Origin: Patiria pectinifera
Taxonomy: Eukaryota > Echinodermata > Asteroidea > Valvatida > Asterinidae
NCBI GenBank assembly: GCA_029964075.1
Contig: CM057142.1
Coordinates: 1,565,770-1,629,769 of the forward strand
DNA length: 64,000 nucleotides
Direction of reading: 5' to 3'
This document shows, one piece after another, positions 48,005 through 61,000 of this stretch (the first letter of the stretch is position 1; every line of letters starts with the position of its first letter). A program made the translations under genes and the position numbers. The notes beneath the pieces were generated by a model. It worked only from the letters and a program-made list of their open reading frames with translations, was not told the origin of the DNA and did no database searches.

Positions 48005-48430
48005 CTTGGTTGATTAGTCCTCTTCGCCAATGGGCAGGACTCTCAGTTGATTCTTGAAAATAGCCACATATATGCAGTTGGTGCAGAAATTAGTGATTCT
48101 GGCAATTTATTCCAGTGTCTCACCACTCTATTAGAGAAGAAGTGGCCTGCTAGCTTGGTTCTTGTACGCCTGACAAATAACTTTTTGGAGTGTCCTCACA
48201 ATATCTTGGATATGCTTTGTTGGGGTAAGAGTGTTACTGACTTTAACACCCAGGTCCTTTTGGTCGTCTACTTCCTGCATGATCGTATTATATTTCAAAG
48301 ACTGCCCCCCCCCCCCTCCGGCCCCTCCCTCTTCCCGCCGAGGAAACGCGAAGTCAAGTCCCGCGTGAACATGGTTATTTGGCCAATTTATGATCGAGCC
48401 TATCAGATTTTGAGTTATATTTTCCAAACA
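48005..48430 (-). pseudogene. Decayed LINE reverse transcriptase C-terminal fragment
   Basis: On the minus strand a broken frame reads EVDDQKDLGVKVSNTLTPTK, the conserved KDLGV block after the RT domain of CR1/L2-type LINEs. It continues to RVVRHWNKLPESLISAPTA and then, after a frameshift, FKNQLRVLP. Poly-G/C expansion and frameshifts show it is dead. Confidence 0.7.
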
Positions 48431-48570
48431 TAGTTTTAGGAACTAACTCTTTTGCAACTGGACGAACTACACGTACTTCGCGAGTATTAGTTAGTAACAG
48501 GTTAGGAGTAAATTTACTGTTGCAATGACTGCAGCGAGAGACTAACCATATCGCGTCATAACCTCTGACC

Positions 48571-48583
48571 TTGCCATGGCAAC
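48571..48583. promoter_or_regulatory. RFX X-box upstream of the 117-residue gene
   Basis: TTGCCATGGCAAC is a near-palindromic X-box (consensus GTNRCC-spacer-RGYAAC), 105 bp upstream of the ATG at 48689. X-boxes at about this distance are a hallmark of ciliary genes driven by RFX factors. Confidence 0.55.
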
Positions 48584-48688
48584 AGACGCCCAATGATCAA
48601 TCAGCTGTAACTGTGAGCACATCGACATCGGTGCATTTATTTGGCACGAAATTATTGGTGTTGTACTTTCCTTCTAGCCAAGAAAATC

Positions 48689-50209
48689 ATGGCTAATCGT
48701 TCGGGATTGAAACCAGAACATGTGAGGTAGGTCTTAGACTATTTGTGACTTGTGATCTGCGTGACCGGACTGAACAAATTGAATTTGTATGGCATTTTCC
48801 CCGTGTATAATGCCTTTTCATACCCGCCGGGAGGGGGTTCGCCGGGAGAACCTTACCGCCCCCCCACCATTTTAGGGGGGGTTGGGGGGGTTGGAAAAGT
48901 TTCATTCCCTAGACTTTTTAACAATGACTGTGAGTGCAAAATTTGGATATGGTAGTGCATGATCATGCTCCCATTTGTTAGACTGACTAATATTATTTCT
49001 GAGTCGCAAAATTCATATTTTTTTTAAGAAATATTGTTTTTCTTTTACTTTTAGTGAATGATTGCGGTAGTTTTTGTCTCGTTTCTTTCATCGTCATTGC
49101 AGATCTCAAACATAACCAATTTTTGCTTTAGACTAGAGTCCAAGTGAACCCATAAACATGGCCGTATTATGGGTCCAGAATCCATGTAGCTTTACAGCGT
49201 ACATGAACAAATTGTGAACATTAATGGTGCCATATATTAATTATTATATTTGCTTTTTATCATATTTCTCAGAATTCCTGAATTCTCTAAGCTTCACCCT
49301 GTAATTCCTCGGAGGTACGTCCCTGAATGGACGAATGACATGAGAAATAGAGAGCTTATCATGAAGGTGAGATTAAAACAATTTCCTTTGATACGAAATA
49401 GAATGTCGATCATGTCAATCACAAGTCCAGTCACAAGTAACAAGGAATGAACAAGTACAAAAGACGGCCTTTTTCACAAGTGATTAGAGACTAGGCTTAG
49501 ATGAATTGTGATTGACTCTTGTGATTGACTTATAATACTTGATTATGACCCTGAATTGTTTTTTTTTCATTGGGGCGGTTCAAAGGCACAGATTCTTCCT
49601 GCTTACACCTTTGACTCGACACACATACGTAGCTGTAAACGTAATACATGTACCATCGCAGTTGTAATATTTTTGGGAGAGATGTTAATGCACATCAAAT
49701 GTCAGCACTGTAACATGTAAATTACACAGTTCTAGTCTATACAATTCTTATGAATATGAAACAAACTTCACGAAAGTGTTTTAGAAACAACCGACAAAGT
49801 GGGTTTTTTTTAATGCCAAATATATTATTAAGGTTGTATGTACAAGTAACTCTTATTTGGTTTCACCACTTAATGCTTTCGGAAATGGCATTTTCTGTTT
49901 GCATAAATTTTGTTGGACTTGAAGTGAATGCCATTTTTTTTATCAAAAAAGAAATCAACTTCACTTCTTTTTTATCCTATTTTTCAGAATTGTGAGGTGA
50001 GCGGAATAATTCCCAAAGGTCCACATGACGAGAGCTTGTTCTTGGATAAGAGAGAGCGAATGAACGAGGTTGAGCCTCGCATACGCTGCGAGTCTAAACG
50101 CCCAGTACTAGACCGTTATACTGCCCTCCGACCGGATTTCCATACATCACAGTCTAAGTATCAGAGCAGCTTAATGTTCAGAAGGGACGACTTCAGCGAA
50201 ACACAGTAA
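48689..50209 (+). CDS. Unrecognised 117-residue protein, 3 exons, candidate ciliary
   Basis: Exons 48689-48726, 49273-49366 and 49988-50209 join in phase (all GT-AG) to 117 residues: MANRSGLKPEHVR, then IPEFSKLHPVIPRRYVPEWT, MRNRELIMK, and a last exon with GIIPKGPHDESLFL, RPVLDRYTALRPDFHTSQSK and the end RRDDFSETQ. It is basic, proline/tyrosine-rich, and lacks a signal peptide, membrane helix or coiled coil. Such short, low-complexity, Tyr/Pro-rich proteins are frequent among ciliary microtubule inner proteins. The X-box 105 bp upstream supports a ciliary or sperm role, but I do not recognise the family and claim no function. The first ATG has a fair context (AATCATGG). A clean poly-A signal follows at 51485. 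It converges with KNL1. Confidence 0.78.
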
Positions 50210-51484
50210 TCAAGAATGATAAACTTTGGATGAAAGCTGTCTTTAGTGTACAGGATCTTTTATTATGTTTTTCATACATACACTGGTATCTTGAATTTAG
50301 CACGTTCATATTATTTCACATGAAATTGTAAACAAAACCTTATTTCACAAATGTCAACAAAATGAAGCCTGGTTTCAATTTCTTGCATAGCGTGTGCATT
50401 TGTGTTTTGTTAATGTACAGGTCAAACTTGAAACTGTATTTTTTTAATTTGCATACCAATTGTTTTGGAGATATGAACTGGCCCTATACATCAACACAGG
50501 CAGAATTCTGAATTATTTCTCGGACAAATGATACAAGAAGTTGATCATGCATAATTTCCTGTGTAGATTTTATCAGGAGACGTGCATTTGCTTTGATGTG
50601 AATTTACATCGTGGATGAGACTTTACGTAACCAGGGCTGATATTTTCTGCTAAGCAATTTATGTGCTGTGGACCAGTCACATTCAAAACACATTGCATGG
50701 CATTTTTGTCGGTGAACAGTAAATATTTCTTGTGCCTAGAAAATTTCTCATCTCTCCAGGAAATCGACCCCAGGTTTCTGTTTGGTCATTTCACTTCAAC
50801 AAATGTATCAAGTATACATACACAGCAAAGTTTTTTTTATAGCTCTGTAGAAAAAGGTGAAATTGTGTGACTGAGCAGCTGTAGACATTTCTTATTCCAG
50901 TTTTAAGGTGTTTGCATTGAGCACATAAAACTGCTTTAACTTAAAACTACAAACATTCCATGTTTATGTACTTGAAAGTTCTTAGCTAAGTAGTAAACTT
51001 AGCAATATCTTCCTCCTATGGTCTTGCTAACATCAATTTTATACCCAGCATTTTCAAAACAAACAACTATGTGTACTAAATTTTAATTCTAAAAAAAATT
51101 CAAACATTTAGTAATATAAAACGTACTTTAATTCATCACACTAGCACTCCTTGTGAACAATAAGCAAACCATGCAGACTAATTGACTTTTAAACAAATTA
51201 CAGTATTTGAATTGAATTGTATAGAATGGACTATTAATTCAGTCTTAAATTACAAGCTAGCTAACCACACTGCCCCTAGATTGCTGAATCATTGTTCCCT
51301 TAACTTTTTATTTCCCTGTAAACTCCACTCTGTAATTTAAGCTGAATTTTTAATCCATTGTGAAGTGAACACATTAATTGTATTGTAAATGAAGAAAAAT
51401 AGCATTGTAATTCATGTTTCAATTGAAACAAGTACTTTTCCTTCGAAACACTGTATATAATGTTGTGCTCATTTTGAAGTTTCT

Positions 51485-51490
51485 AATAAA
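51485..51490 (+). terminator. Polyadenylation signal of the 117-residue gene
   Basis: AATAAA followed about 10 bases later by a GT/T-rich stretch (GACTTGTTTCATTT). This gives a 3' UTR of about 1.3 kb for the gene ending at 50209. It lies about 0.6 kb from the stop codon of the convergent KNL1 gene. Confidence 0.6.
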
Positions 51491-52097
51491 CAATGACTTG
51501 TTTCATTTATAGAACTGCAATGTGTCATTGAACTTCATCTCCAAGTTGTTGGCTAAATCTAGCTGAATCCGATCTCAAAATCAGTATCTAAAGATAAATG
51601 TAGCATTATGTACAATATATACAGTTATCAGACACAGCAAAACTTAAAGTCGCGTCACAATTAAAAAACTCGTCATCTAAGATGCCAATTATATTCTTTC
51701 AAAACATCTGCGATTCACAGAATTTACCAGAAGTCTTTGTTTGGATTTTCTGCATTTTAGTTTAACATTTATGCAAGCATCACAGAACTTCACATTGTTA
51801 ACGAACAGTCCTACTACATGTACAACAAAATCAAGGTGTTTTACAATCCTATAAAAAACTACCATTAGTAGCATAGCATATCGCCAAATGCATTCCTTTT
51901 GCACCAGGCAACCATGGCTCGGCAATATTTACAACTTTTACCACATAAACAATGAAGAGACCACATATAAACTATGAAGGACTGATGAACCACAGAACAC
52001 CGGCTGCAGAGTTGACAAGTGGTTTTGTATTTTGAATCTCTTCACTTCTCAGTCAATTCTCTAACTTGAAAGAAAATGAGACTTGCGGTCAATGTTT

Positions 52098-55000
52098 TCA
52101 GAATGTAGGATCATCACTAGGTATATGCTGCTTGATAAGCTTGTCAATTCTATGTACTAGTCTTGTGAGGTATGTCCAGCCAGGCTTCACTTCGCTAACA
52201 ACTGCTTGGACATCTTGCTCACTGGAGGGGAAAAACCAAGAATATTTGATCAAACAATGGAAATAGACTGAAGTAGGATTCAAACCTGTGACGTCAAAAC
52301 TGTGCAGGTGGCTCACCATCCGAACTAAGTTTACAATTACTCAAATTTCAAACACTTCAAAGGGTTCATTATGTGATAACTGTGGCAATACATCAAAATC
52401 AAAATGTAGGAAAGTAATTTAGCTCATCACAGCAAAGATCATTATCGTGTTTGTTTTTCAGTGACTTGACAGATTTGAAAATAAGACTATATTGAAAAGT
52501 AACTGTCTCAACTTAAATCTTATCTTGAATAATATGTTGTTACCTCATTAGAACCTTTTTACAAAGGCAACTAACAACCATGTGAACAGACTTACTTGAG
52601 CCTGCCGATCTTGTGTCTGAAGTCAGCCGAGATGACACTGAATGGATACTTTCCTGGAACGAGGTGGAACGTCACCCAGAACTTGACAAAGGCATCCAGG
52701 TCAGAAAACTCAACAATCAGACTGAAAAATAAACGTACAATTTTTATGCTCAAATTACAAGAATATATGAGTTGAGTGTATAAATCAATCTTCCCAAGTG
52801 ATTACCATAATACTTGTCATCATTTTATTTTTCTTGGGGGTTCTGGGGGGGGGGGTGAACTGGTTCATGGAAAGGAATGTAAGTGTAAGGGATAATTGTT
52901 CCGACTTCTGACTCACTTGGTTCCATTGAGGGTGAGTATATGTCTGTAACTGATGCGATCAGTTTCATCAGCGATGCCGTCAGCTTGGCACACTGCCTCG
53001 GAGACTTCTTGAAGCAACTGTGGCAAAAAAGAAACACAAATACGGAAACATTTGATTACAAATTTAAGAATAATCATCTCTCTGGGTTTACAAAGTGAGC
53101 AGTTTAGCAGTAGTGTGTTTGCTAGTTTTTTAAGGAGGTTTTAAGAAAAGTTTTACTCAACTTAAAGAATAGCGTGCTTCTTTTGTTTTTCTTTCTCCAC
53201 ATGACAAACAGAGCAAACTGAAATGGCACCTCTTGTCAAATTGATGAAGATTTACGGCACCACCATGTGACAAATCTCTTGCGAGGTTAAAAAAAAACGG
53301 GGAAACTCAACGTTTCGAACAGTATACTCTGTCTATCGTCGGGAGACGTGGTCCTTAGGTATGTCTTCTGAAAACAGGCAGGGTATACTGTCCGAAACGT
53401 TGAGTTTCCCCGGTTCTTTTCAGAACCTTACAAACTCACAAAAGAGATTTGTCACCTGGTCACATAGTGCTGCCGTAAATCTTAATCTTATTGCTATCTT
53501 CACCATGCAAATTTTCCAATTCATGTGTCAAATTGACCGTCTTTGTTGAGACCATTCAAAACTCACACACGATGCTACTATACACCCTGCAAACCTACAG
53601 TTAATCGACTAGCCTTAGAATATCACCCCCCCCCCCACACATTTTAGCTTTATGAGGCCTAGCCTTAGCACAGGGGTGTGAGTGACCACTGATAAAAATA
53701 GCTGAAAACAGCTGAAAAAGGTGTAAAAAAGCTGAACTTTGGAAATCTCCTATACTTTTGTACACAGCAAGTGAGGGAAAAAAGCTGAAATATAAAACAA
53801 AAAGCGCTGAAATCAGGTTTAAAGCTGAGATTTCACACCCCTGTTAGCACCCAACATTATGTTTAGCTTAAACTTCAATCTTCATTTGATTTCTCTGTTC
53901 TAACTTAAATCTATGCGGTATCTGTGTGTATGAAAAATAAGGTTAAAAAAAACCATAATGGATTGGTACGTTGTAACAAATTATGAACTTGAATATTGCC
54001 GGTAATTGAATGGATACCATTTTCAAAGCAGCAGTGGTTGGATAGTGGGATTGCAGAGCATCGACATCAACACTGGCCTTGACAAGGTTGTGAGCTAGTT
54101 GAGCTGAGATGCTAGCATCATCTGACAGATTCAACAGTTTGAAAGAAAAAAATTAGTGATGCGAAAAATGCAAAGCAAGGAACAGAGTTATCCCCTATCA
54201 CGTCAGTATGGTAGTCAAGCCCTTTCCCATATACAATGTACATCAAAATGAAAAATAATGTGCTAATTGGAAATTAAATAATAAACAAATAAAAATTGTA
54301 TTTATTATGTGCCTACACCATAAAATGTTCTAATGCGCATTACAAAACCTGAACAATAGCTACAATATTAAAAGTACGAATTCGAATTAAACATTAGTCT
54401 TAAATGTGAAAATTTAAAACAAAAATGGATATTTTAGAAAACACTGTCAAAACAATGATATTGTCATGGGGTTTATTATTACGAGTCTGAGACTTTTTCC
54501 AAATATTTGTCTAAGGAGAAAGCACTCTAATCGTACCTTTACTGTTACAATATACACCTGAATTAATTTATAGATATCAATGAAAAGCCACTGAATACTA
54601 TTTCCTGGTTTAAGATCTCAAATTTTACCTGTAAGCAGGCTCTCCATGTGAAGACTGGCAATTTCTCTCTCTTTTACACAACCTCCACTATCTGTTAGAA
54701 CATATAATTAACAAATTAGACAATTCTGACGCAGTAAATGGGATTTCAAGGCTAAATTTGTCCAGTGTAAAAACAGCAAGTTGGGGAGACCACTGAGAGA
54801 CATTTGAACGAAGCCTGATGCTCATGCGAACCAGTACATGTACGCGGTGTGTCCCGTCCACAGGCCTCTCGAAAGTGGTCAAAAAGCGCCCTCTCTTGTT
54901 TGCGCACAGAGCTCATAGCTTGCTACTTATGACTGGATGACTTGGGATTGACTCTGATTGACTCTGGCCGTGTTTCATCAGGCATCTCAGCTTACCTATT

Positions 55001-58000
55001 TCCTTTCCTAGTTTGACGGTCAAGACCAAGGAATCTTCAAGGAAGGTAAAGACGAGTTCATTCTCTGAATGCTGACGCCATCTCCATTGCTGCAAACTGA
55101 ATAACCACACAAAATGTCAAACTGAAATCACGGTCTTGATCACGGGGTTGAAGTCACATTAGCCAAACTTCCACGAGTTCATCAAAACTCATATCTAGGA
55201 CTTTGATGGGTTCAGAACTTTAAAACCCAGCCAACATAGACAAAGCGCAACAGGTGTACATATCTGTGGGACCTTGATGTAGTGAGCAGTCAAAGAGAAC
55301 AGCAATGTTACAAAACTGTTAGACACTGAAATTTACAAGACGACCAGCGTTTTAGGCTTATAGTTTTTTTGGATCTTTGAATTGAGATACTTACCAGTGA
55401 AGGTCCTCTAGTTGAATCATTGCCTCCTGCAGTGCCTCATCGGATGTAGTCTGGTTGCTAAGCAACATCTCCTTCTCTCTTGCCTCAGCAAGTTCCTCCT
55501 TACACTGTCTCATTTCCTCCTTCAGTCTCAAGGACTCGCTGTGTTTATAAGCAGATGGGGAGGAAGGACTTCAGAGGAATATTTAATTGAATTTTAAACT
55601 AAATATTTGAATGAATCAGCATGGAAACAGAATGCCGTGTTGCTGAGACGACTTCCTGTTTTTTTGTAATTTTTTTTGACACAACAAAACTAAGGGTCAC
55701 AAAACCTTGAAGTGCTACTTTCAAATTTCATCCCAAAAATTAGATTCCTTTTCTAAATTGCTCTTTTTCTAGTAAAACAAAAGTTGTTTACCTTTGAATA
55801 AAACATCCACCAAAAAAATCAGCCCATGTTTAGTTATTGGAGTATTATTTAGCAATTTGGAATTATTGGCTGCCAGACAATAATTCCGTTCTCGCGGGGT
55901 AGACTGGTTCCAGTCTACTCGCAGAGGATCTGTTTGTGCCCAAAACAAAATCCTGTTTTCATAGGGTTGCAGACGTCCAAAAAAAGGGGGAAAAAGGGGT
56001 TTTGGTTTGAATAACACAAACAAATTGAAAATTTATGAATAGAAAAGAAATCAATTTTGTTGAAGATCACTGGGAACGCAACTCTAACTGGCACGCTATT
56101 TGTCTCATTTCAACCCTTCTTTGTTCCTCTTACTTTGGATTTAATCAAGGAATGTCATCATAATGACACCATGTGTATTATTCCTACCTCTCTAAAGCGT
56201 CTTTGCTCATCCTAATTTCTTCAACTTGTCTCTGCTTCTGGTCTAGTTGTTTCCGACGGTCGATGAATTCCTTGACCTCCTCTTGACTTGGGGGTTTGAT
56301 GCTCTCGAGTCGAGTCAGAGTGTTGTCCAAACCTTCCTTGACTTTTGAAATAAATCAATGATAAAGAGAATGTCAAGTCCGAGCGTGAGATGCTATATCA
56401 AAAACCTGCTGGGTGTGAACTGTCCCCAAGATTTTTGTTCTTGGAGAATTCACAAACGCTCTACTGAAAAAAAAGGATAGGAGTTAAAGGGAATATACAT
56501 CATTTGTTTTTGCTGTAATTTTCAGAAATAGATGGAATGGGGGGGGGGGGTTGGAAATATATAGCAAATATAGTTACACTGACTTTTTCGAGGTTTTGGG
56601 TTCGAAAATGCTATAAAAACCAAGAAAAACAATCATTTTCCTGTAGTCTGGTTCCCTGACTCCATATAAGAAGAAACAGAGCAGTTTACATACATTGGGG
56701 AATTGTAAGGTCAGGGAACCAGTCTAGCTGGCTTGTACCCGTTCATAGGTGTGTAATCGATTGCAAACAAGTGCGATGGTCAATTGGGGCCAGTATTTGA
56801 AAAAAAAGCCAGATTTTTGCAACGCTGGTCGGCCGACCAGCGTTGGAAATTGATACAAAAATACCACTTTTCTTGAAAATGACAGTATACCAGGTGCCAT
56901 GATTTTACAGGATGCTTTACACTGTCATTCACTAACAGTCCAGCAAGGTATTTCAAAATGATTTGGTAGTTTTATTTGTTGATGTTTGCAAATGTTGTAT
57001 TTTCCCTTTAAAGGTAAAGTTATTGTAGATTTTTAAACAAATGACAGTTTTACTTTTTCAGAAAATGCTGAGAAAATATTTACATGTTTGTAGTTCCTCC
57101 ATGTTTTTGTCTGCCGTGTCCAGACAGGATGATAGCATGGATAAGATGTCATTCATCTCTGCTTCAGTTTGCTGCAGACAAAGGGAAGACAAACATCCAC
57201 ATGTTTACAAATCACCATTGGGTAAATGATAGGATTTGGAGTATGTTCTCCTACTGCAACTGGTCTCTGACAAACACAGTCTAGCCACTGGGGCAGTAGT
57301 GGGTGTTATAAACCACATGAATCAAAATGAGTCTTGTAAACCATGGCACTCGGATCCAAGAAATTCATTGCATAGCTTGCGCACGCTTTATTCAAGCTTA
57401 CCGGTACACCAAGCGTGAGGTATGCTCACAATTTCTTGGGTCTGAGTAACTTACGAATCCCAAAACTAGATTTGCTTCATCTTTTTGATAGCACCCTTGA
57501 CCACCGTGGCAGCTTTTCTTTATTTGCCAGGTACCAGGACTGACTGAATTGGGAGAACAAAATCCAACTACGGCCTAAGACCAAGATTTGTTCAATTTTT
57601 GGTTGAACAAAGTAAACTGAAACAAGAGGAGTCAAATCTGCGACCTCTATAATTTAGCATCAACTTGGGAAAACTTGCATTAAATAAAGAATTAATATGA
57701 TATGAAAACATCAGTTGTTTACAAGTTCACACATTTTAAAATATTTAGACTTATATGTATACTTTGTAACAATTGTCACCAGATGATGAATTACATGTTT
57801 TTAAAAAAAACTAAATTTGTTTGTCCTAGCTGTGTTTATGAAGGACCCTCTCTGAATGACAAATGGACATAGGTGTGTTCATCTCTTTTAAATAAAAAAG
57901 GGAAAACTCAGTTTGATTGCTCAGTTGGTAGAGCACCAGAACGGTAATCCGGAGGTCGCACGTTCAAACCCCGCTCCAGTCAATTTCTTTGTTCAACTTT

Positions 58001-61000
58001 AAAGTTATTACAATGCACCTGGTCAGTTTTCCATTGTGGTTTATTTGATCATTTTCTTTTCATTATTTCTGCATTTGTGATCAAAATTGAATTAAAAGAT
58101 CAGAAAAGCAAAATATACCATTTCCAATGATCAAGGTTATTTTTTTAAAATTGATTTCCAATCTGACCTTGAATGACTGGTGTGTCTTGCTGACCATCTT
58201 GAGTCTCCATTCTTGGAAGCTGCCTTTAGACATCTTAGTGCAGGCTTTGTGTAGGGACTCAATGTGACCATGAAGCCGGGCGGCCTGTTCACAAAATTGA
58301 AACATGAACAAAACTTAATAGTCAATGATAATTCTATGCACCAATCAGTTGCATTTGTGGCAACTAATGATAAAGATAAAAGAATAAAGAATTGATGAAG
58401 CAAAGATTGAAGATTGAATTTAAGCCAATATTTTCTCTACTTGAATGTTTTATGTGTTATTTACCTATGTTATGCAAATTGCACTCGAGACTTCCTACGT
58501 CAGTCTGCTTTTCATGGACTTGGGAAACAATTCAGGACAGACTGACTAAACTGAACACCGATCGATTAAATGACCCACTTAACAAATCCATCATTTCAAA
58601 AATCAACTAATGATCCATTGAGAAAAATTCGGAAGGTACCCCCCCCCCCAAAAAAAAAACCACTTGTTATTCTGAATGCAAAAAAAACCCCCAATATCTG
58701 TAAACTTTTCAAAGCACCGAAGCTTTGGGGTTCACAGTCCACCATGTGGTCAAAACACCTTGTTCTACAGTATTTTCAATACTCAAACTAACTATGTTTC
58801 CATCTTTGTTCTAAAATGCATAAAACTGCAGATTGCTGATCCAGTTTGTGTACATTTACCAGCTGTGTTTGTCCCAAAATGAACATAAAAAAAAGATGTA
58901 CACAGGAGGAGTTAGTTTGGTCAAGACACTAGTGATGTATAGTGTGAGTAAATGGTTATAGCCAGTCCATGCGAGGGCGCTCTACTATTCAAATCAGTTG
59001 TGCAGTGACAGTCCATTATCGATCACTAACTGCTTGGACCAAGACTAGGGAGCAGTTGGAATAGTGATCTGGATTCATTACCTCATCTGGCGATGCACAC
59101 TGTACTTCAGTCACTATGTCAGGATTGTTCTCGGACATTTGCTGCTCTTGTTCATTCACTGCCTCCTGCATCCTGAGAAATTGATGCACACAGACAAAGG
59201 GAGTTATCTATTGGCGTGACAAGCAGGGGTAACAAGGGCAAAAGCATTAGCAGGATTCGAACCATCTTCTTGACATCTCAACCAAATAATGGCACTCAAT
59301 CTGTAGAATAGATTGATCCATTGCGTCCTGCCATATGGTTGGATCAATCACAGGCGTGATTGCCTGACACGTATGCACCGGCACATATTGTAGCCCACGT
59401 GCAGGGGGAGAGGGCTTATACTAGTATAGCTTAAATCCATCCACTGTTAGGCCGTATGGTTTTGCATAAATTAAATGTGAAAATGTGACTTGGCTTACTT
59501 TTCAATGGACGAAGACAGATGACTGACAGCCCATTCATATAATTCTTTCTTGGGTTTTATGATGAAGTGATCCTCCATGAAGTCACTCAGTGTCTGAGGA
59601 GATGCCGCCTGCAATAACATGAATGGATGGAATTAATACCCTGAATGTAACTGCTTAAAAGTTGACTAACATCTCAAAAATATGAGCCTATTATATTGTG
59701 TAGATTTGAATAAAACAGAAATAGTTTGTGAATATAAACATGTTTGGTATGATAACAACTGCTAAAACAGATGCAAATGTCTCAAAAGGAACTCCAGATT
59801 TTTTCTTGGAGATTTAAAACAAAGTTCTGGTCAAAACAAATGATTATTGGTAGCACTATAGAATATTTCTTATACGAGCATTTGAAGATCACAAAGAGTC
59901 GTTCGAATTTGTTATTTGAGCAGTCTTTCGACAAATACGTGTAAGCTCATTCCAATTAAATAAGTTCATTTGAATTCAAATAGTCGTGTTGTTCATTCAA
60001 ATTGTCCCTTTCACTTTACACTTCACTAAAAAGTGGAAGCACACTCTCTCGCAGATCGCATTTTTTTTTTTATCGTAGATGGTGTCCTCCCATTTATTGG
60101 ACCCAATAAATTCAGCACAAACAGTGAGTAGAAGTGTTACTTTCATGGCTCAAGCCACCAGTCACAAGTAAGCAGTTAACATTTGTGAAGTACTAAGCCT
60201 GAAAATTGTGAGATTTCATTCTTTGCATATCAACATACCTGTGGTAAGCATGGCAGGACACTCCGTCGACCCTTGGGCATACTGATAGTCACAAACTCAA
60301 GGAAGTCACGCATAGATACTGGACCAGACGGTGGTTGAGTCTGCAAGGAACACAATGAAGAATTATTATTGGTAGCACTCTGAAATATTTGATAGCTTAG
60401 TGGAATCAACAACACTGTAAATGTGGCATTTTGAGCGATACAAACAGAGCTGAAAGTACTTTGTGGAGGAATAATATACAGTTTTATCCAATCTAAAATT
60501 GGAAATTCAAAAATAGTAAAATGAGTATAATTGGCTTTTATACATATCCCTAACATTTCCGTGGACAGCAATCTGAATTATTGTCATCACAGTGGATGAA
60601 CATTCCAAACCAACTTCACACTTTCTGTTGAAAGGGAAAAACTTACAGATGAAACATCAGCTGGGAGATTTAAGATGGATGGCGGCACAGATTCATCTGC
60701 TTTTGATGCATGATGCTCATCAATGCTGCTTGGCATCAGGGAAGGTGCTGCCGCATCTTGGGATCTGTCTTGAGCGAAGCTTGGCAAGTCGAAAGCGTTC
60801 TTGGAATCTGGATAAATAGCAGGGAAACAGTCAATAAATAGGATTGCTTCCTCCTAAAAGAATGGAGAAATGTATTTCGTATTTGATTCTTTAAAGCATG
60901 CATTCTGTAAATTTTGAAGATTCTTTCAAGAACATGAGTTCTTGGACTGTCATAATTGGCAAGAAATATTAAACCTTGCTTTTACTGACCACATTTTTTT

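Larger units (their letters stand above)
43348..48688. other. Region between MRPS12 and the 117-residue gene
   Basis: The two genes are divergent. The non-coding 5' exon of MRPS12 must be here but cannot be placed. Contents seen: two small TIR elements, a SINE, a piggyBac-type MITE and a LINE fragment (listed separately), plus AT-rich DNA near 46300-46400. A 32-codon ORF at 45129 is discussed under rejected items. Confidence 0.45.

Noticed and set aside
57910..57985. Possible tRNA gene on the plus strand
   Set aside because: Good A and B boxes, but the 5' acceptor strand does not pair with the 3' strand and a sister copy exists at 6050-6133; a SINE head.
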